A model generated the notes under the pieces. It made no database searches, was not told where the DNA came from, and was given only the letters and a program-made list of their open reading frames with translations. The position numbers and the translations under genes were made by a program. Below, one piece after another: positions 7,843 to 14,790 of a stretch of 40,223 nucleotides of DNA (position 1 is its first letter; each line of letters starts with the position of its first letter). Source of the DNA: CAYFUT01 sp964346395 (GTDB taxonomy: Bacteria; Bacillota; Halanaerobiia; Halobacteroidales; Halobacteroidaceae); NCBI GenBank assembly GCA_964346395.1, contig CAYFUT010000019.1, positions 1 through 40,223 of the forward strand, given 5' to 3'.

Positions 7843-7874
7843 CTAAGAGAAAACGGCAGGGCATATCCCTGCCG
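7843..7874 (-). terminator. Terminator after ilvN2
   Basis: Stem CGGCAGGG / CCCTGCCG with a 5-nt loop (7854-7874), followed in the transcript by GTTTTCTCTT. It closes the ilvB2-ilvN2 unit. Confidence 0.88.
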
Positions 7875-7905
7875 CCAGTTATTTTTTAGGCTCTTTTTTA
7901 ATTTA

Positions 7906-7933
7906 TCATTTTTCATTCTCCATTTTCCATTGA
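7906..7933 (-). repeat. Heptad repeat, single arm (element 4, after ilvN2)
   Basis: Four 7-bp words TCATTTT, TCATTCT, CCATTTT, CCATTGA starting 2 bp after the ilvN2 stop codon. No complementary arm is seen nearby, so this looks like a solo or half element. The same words recur after rpsH (33063-33089). Confidence 0.65.
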
Positions 7934-7935
7934 CT

Positions 7936-8430
7936 TTATTTCTTCCCTCTCCCCAGAGAAATTTTACCTGTCCTAACTAATTCTTTAATTCCAAATGATT
8001 TCAACAACTTCTCAATAGCATTAATCTTATCTTCCGTTCCTGTCACTTCCACTATCATTGAATCCGCTGCTACATCAACAATCTTACCCCGAAAGCTGTC
8101 CACAATCTGCATCACTTCCGACCGAGTTTCCGAATTAACCTTCACCTTAATCAATGCTAAATCGCGGTCTACCGTTTCATCATCTGTTAAATCACTTACC
8201 TTATAAACTACCACTAACTTATTTAACTGCTTGGTTACCTGCTCTAATTGATGGTCATCGCCGGCCACTACCAAGGTTATACGGGAAACATCATCCCGTT
8301 CAGTAGTCCCTACCGATAGACTATCAATATTAAACCCTCGGCGGCTGAATAGGCCGGCAATTCGAGCCAACACTCCTGATTTATTGGCTACCAATACAGA
8401 AACAGTATGCCGCTTTTCTTCTTTACTCAT
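7936..8430 (-). CDS. ilvN: Acetolactate synthase small (regulatory) subunit, copy 2
   Basis: A 164-residue paralogue of the first IlvN, differing at five conservative positions (Val/Ile, Asp/Glu, Asp/Asn, Ile/Leu, Leu/Met), all in the second half. It has the same ACT domain plus ALS_ss domain layout. The start overlaps the ilvB2 stop by 8 nt, exactly as in copy 1. Synonymous sites have drifted, so this is a true second gene and not an assembly duplicate. It pairs most simply with IlvB2, but its near identity to copy 1 suggests either small subunit could serve both large subunits. Confidence 0.95.
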   Translation of the reverse strand: MSKEEKRHTVSVLVANKSGVLARIAGLFSRRGFNIDSLSVGTTERDDVSRITLVVAGDDHQLEQVTKQLNKLVVVYKVSDLTDDETVDRDLALIKVKVNSETRSEVMQIVDSFRGKIVDVAADSMIVEVTGTEDKINAIEKLLKSFGIKELVRTGKISLGRGKK

Positions 8431-10153
8431 CTACATCACCCCTTAGTACCATTTCATCCAGGCTACCGCCAGGCGGCACCATCGGAAATACATTTTCTTC
8501 AGCATCAATAATACAATCTATCAAGTAAGCTCCTTTAGTATTCAGCGCTTCTTTTATAGTCGGCTTAATTTCCGCTGGTTTAGTTATTCTTTTAGCTTGC
8601 ACCCCAAAACTTTCAGCTAATCTCACAAAATTAGGTATCATATCTTCAGGATAATTTTCATCCGGAGCAGAAGCATTCGGATCCTTCCCCAAGCAAGTTG
8701 ACGAATATCTCTCATCATAAAACATTTCCTGCCACTGGCGCACCATACCTAAATACTGATTATTAAAAATAACAATATTAACCGGTAAATCATTTTTAAC
8801 TACTGTAGCTAACTCCTGCATATTCATTTGAAAACTGCCGTCTCCTGTTAAAGTAAATACCTGTTGGTCATTATTTCCTACCTGTACTCCAACAGCAGAA
8901 GGAAAACCAAATCCCATCGTACCTAAGCCCCCTGAAGAAATGAAACTGCGCGGCTTACTGTACTGATAAAATTGCGCCGCCCACATTTGATGCTGACCTA
9001 CTCCCGTAGTAATTAAAGCTTCCCCCTGGGTCAACTGATCAATAGTCTCAATTACTTGGTGCGGGAGTATTACCTCCTCAGATTTTTCCTTAGCCCATTC
9101 ATCTATATCTCGCCAGTTATCAATTTGAGCTAACCAGGCCGGATGTTCATTCTCTTCTATTCGGGGATTTAGTTCCGCCAATATATGCCTTACATCTCCT
9201 ACAATCGGTATCTCTGCCGGAACTCGTTTCCCAACTTCGGCCGGATCAATATCAATATGAATGATTTTAGCTTCCGGGGCAAAAGACTCTAAATCACCGG
9301 TTACTCGATCATCAAATCTAGCTCCAACTGCAATTACTAGGTCAGCATTCGAAATAGCAAGATTAGCTTCCGTAGTTCCATGCATCCCCAACATCCCAAC
9401 TGACAACTCGTTCCGTTCATCAAAAGCTCCTAAACCATTTAGAGTAGTTGTTACCGGAATGGAAGCTGTTGCAGCTAATTGTCTTAATTCTCGACTTGCT
9501 CCCGAACTAATTACTCCCCCGCCAGCGTACAGTAAAGGCTGCTGGGCTTCATTAATTGCCCGCGCTGCTTCTTTAATCTGCAGTGTATGCCCTTCATAAG
9601 TCGGCTTATACCCCGGTAAATTTAGTTCATCAGGATAAACAAAGTCCCCTACTGCCTGCTGTACATCCTTCGGCAAATCAACTATTACTGGCCCTGGTCT
9701 TCCAGTAGCGGCAATATGAAATGCTTCCTTAATAACCCGCGGTAACTCTTCAACCTCCTGCACTAAATAATTATGCTTAGTAATCGGAGTTGTAATTCCT
9801 GTCATATCCGCCTCTTGAAAGGCATCAGTTCCCAACATTGAATTGGGCACCTGGCCAGTAAAAGCCACAATAGGAACTGAATCCATATAAGCATTTGCCA
9901 AGCCGGTTACTAAATTAGTTGCTCCCGGCCCCGACGTAGCTATACAAACCCCCGGTTTCCCGGTAGAACGGGCGTAACCATCGGCAGCATGAGCCGCTCC
10001 TTGTTCGTGGTGCGGCATAATATGCTTAAAGTCTGCATCATAAAACTCATCATAAATCGGCAACACCGCTCCCCCGGGATAACCAAAAACCACCTCTACC
10101 TGCTCCCTATACAGTGATTCTACAACCATTTCCGCTCCCGTCATTTCTGTCAT
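8423..10153 (-). CDS. ilvB: Acetolactate synthase large (catalytic) subunit, copy 2
   Basis: A 576-residue ThDP enzyme with catalytic Glu in HHEQGAAHAADGYAR, the canonical SGPGATN, and GDGSFQMNMQEL in the C-terminal domain. By eye it is roughly 70% identical to copy 1. The loop that is Cys-rich in copy 1 reads STCLGKDPNASAPDENYPED here, so it keeps the insertion but only one Cys. The start at 10153 has GGGGAG about 7 nt upstream. A reading frame open to 10234 would translate the hexad repeat arm and is not credible as coding. It forms a unit with ilvN2 under its own T-box. Confidence 0.95.
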   Translation of the reverse strand: MTEMTGAEMVVESLYREQVEVVFGYPGGAVLPIYDEFYDADFKHIMPHHEQGAAHAADGYARSTGKPGVCIATSGPGATNLVTGLANAYMDSVPIVAFTGQVPNSMLGTDAFQEADMTGITTPITKHNYLVQEVEELPRVIKEAFHIAATGRPGPVIVDLPKDVQQAVGDFVYPDELNLPGYKPTYEGHTLQIKEAARAINEAQQPLLYAGGGVISSGASRELRQLAATASIPVTTTLNGLGAFDERNELSVGMLGMHGTTEANLAISNADLVIAVGARFDDRVTGDLESFAPEAKIIHIDIDPAEVGKRVPAEIPIVGDVRHILAELNPRIEENEHPAWLAQIDNWRDIDEWAKEKSEEVILPHQVIETIDQLTQGEALITTGVGQHQMWAAQFYQYSKPRSFISSGGLGTMGFGFPSAVGVQVGNNDQQVFTLTGDGSFQMNMQELATVVKNDLPVNIVIFNNQYLGMVRQWQEMFYDERYSSTCLGKDPNASAPDENYPEDMIPNFVRLAESFGVQAKRITKPAEIKPTIKEALNTKGAYLIDCIIDAEENVFPMVPPGGSLDEMVLRGDVDE

Positions 10154-10178
10154 CTCACTTCTCCCCTTTCTAATACTA

Positions 10179-10322
10179 AGTTTGAGTTGGAATCTGAGTT
10201 TGAGCAAACAAAAACCTGGGGTATCATTTCCCACTTAAAAGATTTAAATATCTACTTAATATTGCTCTTAAAACTTAATCTTACTATCTTGACTCAACCT
10301 CAATCTCAAACTCAACCTCAAA
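10179..10322 (-). repeat. Hexad-arm hairpin element 5 (ilvB2 leader)
   Basis: Left arm 10179-10209 reads TTTGAG, TTGGAA, TCTGAG, TTTGAG. The right arm 10289-10322, reverse complemented, reads TTTGAG, GTTGAG, TTTGAG, ATTGAG, GTTGAG. It has the same layout as the heptad elements but with 6-bp words and a longer core (about 80 bp). It sits between the T-box terminator and the ilvB2 ribosome binding site. Confidence 0.75.
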
Positions 10323-10326
10323 TAAA

Positions 10327-10383
10327 AAAGGCCTCTCACCTCAACTAACGGTCTACTGCCGTTAATTGGGGCGAAAGGCCTTT
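10327..10383 (-). terminator. T-box-controlled terminator upstream of ilvB2
   Basis: The stem AAAGGCCTTTCGCCCCAATT pairs with the segment ending GGTGAGAGGCCTTTT; the inner part is AACGGCAGTAGACCGTT. The transcript then runs TTTTTTATTT. It is homologous in layout to the terminator before ilvB1. Confidence 0.9.
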
Positions 10384-10387
10384 CTTT

Positions 10388-10672
10388 CGCGGTACCACCC
10401 AATTTTACTGTCAGCTCACGCTAACAGCCTTCAGAGTACTCTCCTGGTGTCCTAAAACAACAAGATTCATACTCCAGCACTTGATAACGGATGCTTGCCG
10501 GCGCAGCCTACTAAAAAATTATTACCTGTTCATTACTATTTTTCAGCTGCTCAGTTCAGGGGCTACAACAATAATTAATCTGGATCCCGATTCTCAGCTG
10601 CCTCGGTTCTCTGTAATCCGTCTTAATTACTTTACTCCCCATCATCACCTTTATAAAACTTTTTAATTGTTA
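10388..10672 (-). promoter_or_regulatory. T-box riboswitch leader of ilvB2-ilvN2
   Basis: T-box sequence AAAATTGGGTGGTACCGCG at 10388-10406. Stem I spans about 10549-10648, with GGGGAGTAA and the apical GGATTACAGAGAACCGAGG. The stem II/III region contains AGTAGGCTGCGCCGGCAAGC. The specifier loop (GTTGTAG before CCCC) is hard to read: GTA (Val) or TTG (Leu) are possible, so I do not assign the amino acid. It controls a unit that makes only acetolactate synthase. Confidence 0.9.
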
Positions 10673-10678
10673 ATAATT

Positions 10679-10707
10679 AGTATAGGACAAATTTTATTCA
10701 TTGTCAA
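10679..10707 (-). promoter_or_regulatory. Promoter of ilvB2-ilvN2
   Basis: TTGACA (10702-10707), a 17-nt spacer, and TATACT (10679-10684). It is directly upstream of the T-box leader and divergent from spoIID. Confidence 0.85.
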
Positions 10708-10843
10708 GTAATTTGGGGATGATTTACCCTCCTCCTTAATCTCTATCTTTCCCTACTCGAATCATAAATAATTATATCTATAAATAAATATAAACAAAAA
10801 ATATTTTTTACCAGCAATAGACTTTTTGAAAGGAGCCCAAAAA

Positions 10844-11752
10844 TTGTATGTTAACTTGAAAACAATTCTCTGCTTATTGCTTATTTTTAATATTTTAGTC
10901 ATTTCCTTTCCCGGCCTAATTATTAGCATTTGCAACCTTTCTTCCCCACGCAAAATTAAAGTTTACAACCATCAAACCCACCAAACTATTAAGTTAAATT
11001 TAGACGAATATTTAAAAGGAGTATTAGCCGCAGAAATGCCCTCCAATTTTCCCATGGCTGCTCTAAAAGCTCAGGCCGTAGCTGCTAGAACTTATACACT
11101 TAAAAAACTACAGTCAAAAGAGCAAATTACTACCGACAGTACTAAAGACCAGGCCTGGATAGCAAAACAAGAACTACTTGCCAACTGGGGGCTAAAAAAA
11201 TATCTTTCCCATTGGTTTAAAATATCAGCTGCTGTCGAATCAACCAGCGGAATTATCTTAAGCTATAATGACAAATTGATTTCAGCTGTTTATCACTCTA
11301 CCAGCGGGGGCACTACCGCTTCTGCTGAAGAAATTTGGGGGCAGAAAATCCCTTATTTATCACCAGTAAGCAGCAACTATGAAACTACTTCCCCCTATTA
11401 TAAAAAACAATACCACTTTTCTTACTCCCAACTGAGAGAACAACTAAACACCTCTAACCTAGATGAAAATAACTTACAAATAACTAACCGCAGCCCTACC
11501 GGTCGAGTTTTACAACTGCAAGCCAGTAGTTCACTCTTTTCCGGTCGAGAAATTAGGCAAAAACTTAATATACCTTCTACTCTTTTTAAATTAACCAAAA
11601 ACAAAACTGGAGTTAAAATCATTACTTCCGGCTACGGCCACGGAGTAGGTTTAAGCCAATATGGAGCTCAGGGACTAGCCCAACAAGGGTATAATTTCAC
11701 CCAAATTTTACATCATTACTATCAAGGCGCTAACTGCAAAAAAATAAACTGA
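10844..11752 (+). CDS. spoIID: Stage II sporulation protein D (peptidoglycan lytic transglycosylase)
   Basis: Membrane-anchored lytic transglycosylase that, with SpoIIM and SpoIIP, remodels septal peptidoglycan so the mother cell engulfs the forespore. An N-terminal hydrophobic segment (about residues 5-28) anchors it. The signature YLKGVLAAEMPSNFP contains the expected catalytic Glu (residue 64 from this start). HSTSGG and the C-terminal GYGHGVGLSQYGA are also family hallmarks. I chose TTG at 10844 because AAAGGAG lies 8 nt before it; the in-frame TTG at 10826 would put that site inside the gene. It is followed by spoIIQ and spoIIID, an order common in spore formers. Confidence 0.94.
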   Translation: MYVNLKTILCLLLIFNILVISFPGLIISICNLSSPRKIKVYNHQTHQTIKLNLDEYLKGVLAAEMPSNFPMAALKAQAVAARTYTLKKLQSKEQITTDSTKDQAWIAKQELLANWGLKKYLSHWFKISAAVESTSGIILSYNDKLISAVYHSTSGGTTASAEEIWGQKIPYLSPVSSNYETTSPYYKKQYHFSYSQLREQLNTSNLDENNLQITNRSPTGRVLQLQASSSLFSGREIRQKLNIPSTLFKLTKNKTGVKIITSGYGHGVGLSQYGAQGLAQQGYNFTQILHHYYQGANCKKIN

Positions 11753-11757
11753 ATTCT

Positions 11758-11786
11758 GTATAATCTTAACTCATCTGGATAACCTA
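11758..11786 (+). promoter_or_regulatory. Candidate sigma-F promoter of spoIIQ
   Basis: GTATA (11758-11762), a 14-nt spacer, then GGATAACCTA (11777-11786). This resembles the GYATA / GGnnAnAnT pattern of forespore sigma-F sites. It sits between spoIID and spoIIQ, matching the known forespore expression of spoIIQ in Bacillus. This is a pattern match only. Confidence 0.45.
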
Positions 11787-11805
11787 TTTTTTAGAGGTGA
11801 TAATA

Positions 11806-12543
11806 ATGAAAAATAAAGTAACTATCTTAATCAAAAAGGTAAAAAATAAACTAAACAGTTGGAATTGGCGTAAGATTGAAGCAGCATTTGTCTTTTTTCT
11901 TTTACTAGGCATGGGACTTGCTATCTATCAATACTATAATATTAACCATTCTTCCCCTTCTTCACAATCACCAGCTAATCCTAAGTTAAATGTAGATACT
12001 AAACCAAGAAACTACAGTCTAAATAACGAAAAATTAAAATTATCTGCTAACCAAAATCAAAACAAAAAAGAAAACCAAACTGAAGCAAAAGAAGAAAAAC
12101 AAGAAGAAAAACCACAGCAATCAATCAAAGTTGATTCTTCTGCCCCCCGGGCCAACTTTAAAAATTTAGTCCGTCCGGTGCAGGGAGAGATAGTCAGTAC
12201 CTGCGAATGGTACCATGATGAAACTTTAGACGCCTGGAAATATAACCCCGGGATGGATTTCAAAGCCGAAATCGGTACTAAAGTAAAAACAGTTCAAGCC
12301 GGGGAAGTAAGTGAAATTAACAAGGATGATTACAAAGGAGTTACAATTATCATTACGCACAATGAAAATTATAAAACTAAATATGCTAATTTACGCAAAG
12401 CGGAAGTAAAACCAAAAACCCAAGTAACTAAAGGGCAAGTAATTGGGGAAGTAGGGGATAGCGGCTCAAATCAAAATAATAAATTGCACCTAGAAATTAT
12501 CAAACAAGGCGATACAGTTCCTCCTACTAAATACTTTGACTAA
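11806..12543 (+). CDS. spoIIQ: SpoIIQ-like M23 (LytM) protein with degenerate active site
   Basis: Forespore membrane protein whose LytM domain pairs across the septum with SpoIIIAH to hold the engulfing membranes and build the feeding channel. Layout: a cytoplasmic basic tail, one transmembrane helix (about 25-42), a Lys/Glu/Gln-rich linker (about 50-118), and an M23 fold (about 120-235). The zinc site is broken: the first His of HxxxD is Asn147 (NPGMD), the first His of HxH is Lys226 (KLH), and YAHL reads YANL. It is therefore probably a binding domain and not an active endopeptidase. The ATG at 11806 is preceded by GAGGTGAT. Confidence 0.88.
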   Translation: MKNKVTILIKKVKNKLNSWNWRKIEAAFVFFLLLGMGLAIYQYYNINHSSPSSQSPANPKLNVDTKPRNYSLNNEKLKLSANQNQNKKENQTEAKEEKQEEKPQQSIKVDSSAPRANFKNLVRPVQGEIVSTCEWYHDETLDAWKYNPGMDFKAEIGTKVKTVQAGEVSEINKDDYKGVTIIITHNENYKTKYANLRKAEVKPKTQVTKGQVIGEVGDSGSNQNNKLHLEIIKQGDTVPPTKYFD

Positions 12544-12554
12544 TTATATTTTTA

Positions 12555-12585
12555 GGTAATATTCCTTGTCCCTCCACATATACAT
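12555..12585 (+). promoter_or_regulatory. Candidate sigma-E promoter of spoIIID
   Basis: GGTAATATT (12555-12563), a 13-nt spacer, then CATATACAT (12577-12585). This is close to the GKMATATT / CATACAnT pattern of mother-cell sigma-E. It lies about 28 nt before spoIIID, which is a sigma-E gene in Bacillus. This is a pattern match only. Confidence 0.5.
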
Positions 12586-12613
12586 ATAATGAACTAGAGA
12601 AGGGGGACAAGTA

Positions 12614-12895
12614 ATGAAAGACTATATTTACCGCCGCGTAATAGAAGTTAGCAATTATATATATGAAACAAAGGCTACTGTTCGTCAGGCCGCAAAAGTA
12701 TTCGGCGTCAGCAAAAGCACCATCCATAAAGATGTAACTGAACGAATAAAAAAAATAAAGCCTGAATTAGCAGAAAAAGTAAGGCAAGTGCTGGACTATA
12801 ACAAAGCAGAACGTCACTTCCGCGGGGGAGAAGCTACTAAACAAAAATATCTACAGCAGAAACAAAATCAAGAACAAGAAGAGGTAGGGTCCTAG
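12614..12895 (+). CDS. spoIIID: Sporulation transcriptional regulator SpoIIID
   Basis: Small DNA-binding regulator of mother-cell genes, switching from sigma-E to sigma-K programmes. At 93 residues it is close to the usual 85-95. The helix-turn-helix is clear at about 21-45 (ATVRQAAKVFGVSKSTIHKD), followed by the typical basic tail LDYNKAERHFRGGEATKQKY. AGGGGGAC precedes the ATG. The last nine or so codons (ending EQEEVGS) are encoded by the left arm of a 42-bp palindrome, and the stop codon TAG lies at its centre. Convergent with ilvD. Confidence 0.96.
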   Translation: MKDYIYRRVIEVSNYIYETKATVRQAAKVFGVSKSTIHKDVTERIKKIKPELAEKVRQVLDYNKAERHFRGGEATKQKYLQQKQNQEQEEVGS

Positions 12896-12914
12896 GACCC
12901 TACCTCTTCTTGTT
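12873..12914. terminator. 42-bp perfect palindrome, probable bidirectional terminator
   Basis: 21-bp perfect arms centred on CCTAGG (12891-12896), between convergent spoIIID and ilvD. The outer arms are A-rich on one side and T-rich on the other (AACAAGAAGAGG / CCTCTTCTTGTT), so each strand gives a GC-rich stem followed by T-rich sequence, though the free U-tract is short on both sides. It overlaps the last codons of spoIIID and lies 23 bp beyond the ilvD stop. Confidence 0.8.
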
Positions 12915-12937
12915 TAAAAAATCAGTTGTTGTTTTTA

Positions 12938-14596
12938 TTATTCAAATACTGCTCCGGTACTAGCAGAAGTAACCAGCTTAGCATACCGGCTCAAATAACC
13001 GGTTTTAATTTTTGGTTCCGGCTGTTCCCAACTTTCCAGCCGCTCTTCAATTTCTGTTTCCGCTAGTTTTACGTTCAATTCTCCTTTCGGAATATCTATC
13101 TGAATAATATCTCCTTCTTCTACTGCTGCCAGCGGTCCTCCCTCCATAGCTTCCGGCGATACATGACCGATAGAAGCACCGCGGGTAGCACCAGAAAAAC
13201 GACCATCAGTAATCAAAGCTACTTCCTTATCTAGACCTGCTCCTGCTACTGCTGAAGTAGGAGTCAACATTTCCCTCATGCCAGGACCGCCCTTAGGTCC
13301 TTCATACTTAATAACAATTACATCTCCCGGGCTGATCTCTCCCTGATGAATAGCTTCCACAGTTTCTTCTTCCGAATGAAAGATGCGAGCAGGGCCTTCA
13401 TGTTCTAACATTTCCTCAGCTACTGCTGCCTGCTTAACTACTGCTCCATCGGGAGCAATATTGCCCTCTAAATAAGCTAAACCGCCTGTTTGATGATAAG
13501 CAGTCCCAAACTCGCGGATTACATCTTCATTCAACACTTCTACTCCCGCTAACTTTTCCTCTACAGTTTCCCCAGTAACGGTTAATAGATCTTCAGCCAA
13601 TAATTCTTCCTCACTTAACCGCTTCATTACAGCAGGGATTCCTCCCGCTTCATTTAAATCTTTCATGTAATGCTGCCCCGCCGGACTTAAACTGCATAAA
13701 TGCGGAACCTTCTCCTTTAACTCATTAAGTACTGCTAAATCAATCTCTACTCCCGCTTCATGAGCAATCGCCGGCAGATGAAGAGCAGTATTAGTAGAAC
13801 AACCTAAGGCCATATTTACTTTTAACGCATTTTTAAATGCTTCTTCTGTTAAGATATCAGAAGGAGTAATATCCTCTTCTAGAGCCTTCATCACTTGTTG
13901 TCCAGCTCGCTTAGCCAGTCTTTCCCGCTCAGCAGCAACCGCCGGAATAGTACCATTTCCCGGCAGTCCCAAACCTAAGGCTTCTGTTAAACTGTTCATC
14001 GAATTAGCCGTAAACATCCCCGCACAGGAGCCACAGCCCGGGCAAGCAGTATTTTCAATTTCCTGCAGTTCCTCAGGCGCCATATTTCCTGTTTTAGCCG
14101 CTGCTACTCCTTCAAAAACCGTTTTCAAATCAATTCTTTCCTCACCGTGTTTACCCGGCATCATTGCTCCTCCGCTAACTACTACCGCCGGAATATCCAG
14201 TCGAGCAGCAGCCATCAGCATCCCGGGGGTGATTTTATCACAATTAGGAATTAAAACTAAACCGTCTAAAGCATGAGCTTTGGCTACACTCTCTACTGAA
14301 TCAGCAATTAATTCTCTGCTAGCTAAAGAATAATTCATACCTTGATGGCCCATAGCAATTCCATCACAAACCCCAATAGAACCAAATTCTAGCGGCGTTC
14401 CGCCATTTGTTCTAATTCCTGCTTTAACTGCATCAGCAATTCGGTCTAAATGTACATGCCCAGGTATTAATTCACTTTTGGAATTACAAACTCCAATCAA
14501 CGGCTGCTCGAGCTCTTCATCAGTCAATCCCATGGCTTTAAATAAAGACCGATGAGGGGCATTATCAATTTTGGTCGTTACTTTATCACTTCTCAT
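12938..14596 (-). CDS. ilvD: Dihydroxy-acid dehydratase
   Basis: Fe-S dehydratase that converts 2,3-dihydroxyisovalerate (or its isoleucine-pathway homologue) to the 2-keto acid. Length is 552, normal for the family. Cluster-region cysteines are visible: Cys37 (CNSKSE), Cys119 (PNCDKITPGM) and Cys185/188/191 (CPGCGSC). The C-terminal GRFSG and GHVSPEA motifs are present. AAGGAG precedes the ATG at 14596. It completes the ilv set but is separated from the main operon by the sporulation genes and has no T-box; a sigma-A-like promoter with an overlapping inverted repeat lies upstream. Confidence 0.97.
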   Translation of the reverse strand: MRSDKVTTKIDNAPHRSLFKAMGLTDEELEQPLIGVCNSKSELIPGHVHLDRIADAVKAGIRTNGGTPLEFGSIGVCDGIAMGHQGMNYSLASRELIADSVESVAKAHALDGLVLIPNCDKITPGMLMAAARLDIPAVVVSGGAMMPGKHGEERIDLKTVFEGVAAAKTGNMAPEELQEIENTACPGCGSCAGMFTANSMNSLTEALGLGLPGNGTIPAVAAERERLAKRAGQQVMKALEEDITPSDILTEEAFKNALKVNMALGCSTNTALHLPAIAHEAGVEIDLAVLNELKEKVPHLCSLSPAGQHYMKDLNEAGGIPAVMKRLSEEELLAEDLLTVTGETVEEKLAGVEVLNEDVIREFGTAYHQTGGLAYLEGNIAPDGAVVKQAAVAEEMLEHEGPARIFHSEEETVEAIHQGEISPGDVIVIKYEGPKGGPGMREMLTPTSAVAGAGLDKEVALITDGRFSGATRGASIGHVSPEAMEGGPLAAVEEGDIIQIDIPKGELNVKLAETEIEERLESWEQPEPKIKTGYLSRYAKLVTSASTGAVFE

Positions 14597-14654
14597 CTTC
14601 TCACTCCTTTATAATTTATAAATTGATAAATTTATCTTTTCTTCTTTACACTCA

Positions 14655-14693
14655 ATTGTAACAAAAATCTAAATCGGGAACAACTTAGATTTT
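14655..14693 (-). promoter_or_regulatory. Candidate ilvD promoter with overlapping operator-like inverted repeat
   Basis: TTGTTC (14678-14683), a 17-nt spacer, TACAAT (14655-14660). A perfect 9-bp inverted repeat AAAATCTAA - 12 nt - TTAGATTTT (14664-14672 and 14685-14693) brackets the -35 and spacer. The -35 is weak. The repeat could be a repressor or activator site; I do not recognise the regulator. Confidence 0.45.
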
Positions 14694-14724
14694 CTAAAGG
14701 AAAAAAATAACATGTATAGAATAG

Positions 14725-14750
14725 TTAATATTAGGTTTTCCTAATATTAA
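14725..14750 (+). promoter_or_regulatory. Perfect 11-bp hairpin upstream of the CPBP gene
   Basis: TTAATATTAGG, loop TTTT, CCTAATATTAA. It lies about 40 nt before the next start codon, between the divergent ilvD and CPBP genes. There is no U-tract, so it is more likely an operator or a 5'-UTR hairpin than a terminator. Confidence 0.4.
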
Positions 14751-14790
14751 AGTGCATCTAAATAAAATCTAGTTTTCTGGAGGAATTAAA

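Noticed and set aside
7929..8000. A frameshift or truncation at the ends of the duplicated ilvN genes.
   Set aside because: Both copies are 164 residues and collinear to the last residue.
9261..9599. 112-codon plus-strand open frame opposite ilvB2.
   Set aside because: It is a shadow of a conserved enzyme gene, has no ribosome binding site and no recognisable product.
4781..10153. The second ilvBN copy could be an assembly duplication.
   Set aside because: The large subunits differ at many residues, synonymous sites in ilvN differ, and each copy has a distinct leader and terminator. They are real paralogues.
10154..10234. N-terminal extension of IlvB2 to 10234.
   Set aside because: The extension translates a hexad repeat arm and covers the ribosome binding site of the 10153 start. 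Copy 1 starts at the equivalent residue.
14700..14790. Sigma-A promoter for the CPBP gene (TATAGA near 14715).
   Set aside because: The matching -35 is poor (TTCTAA), so support is too weak to list.
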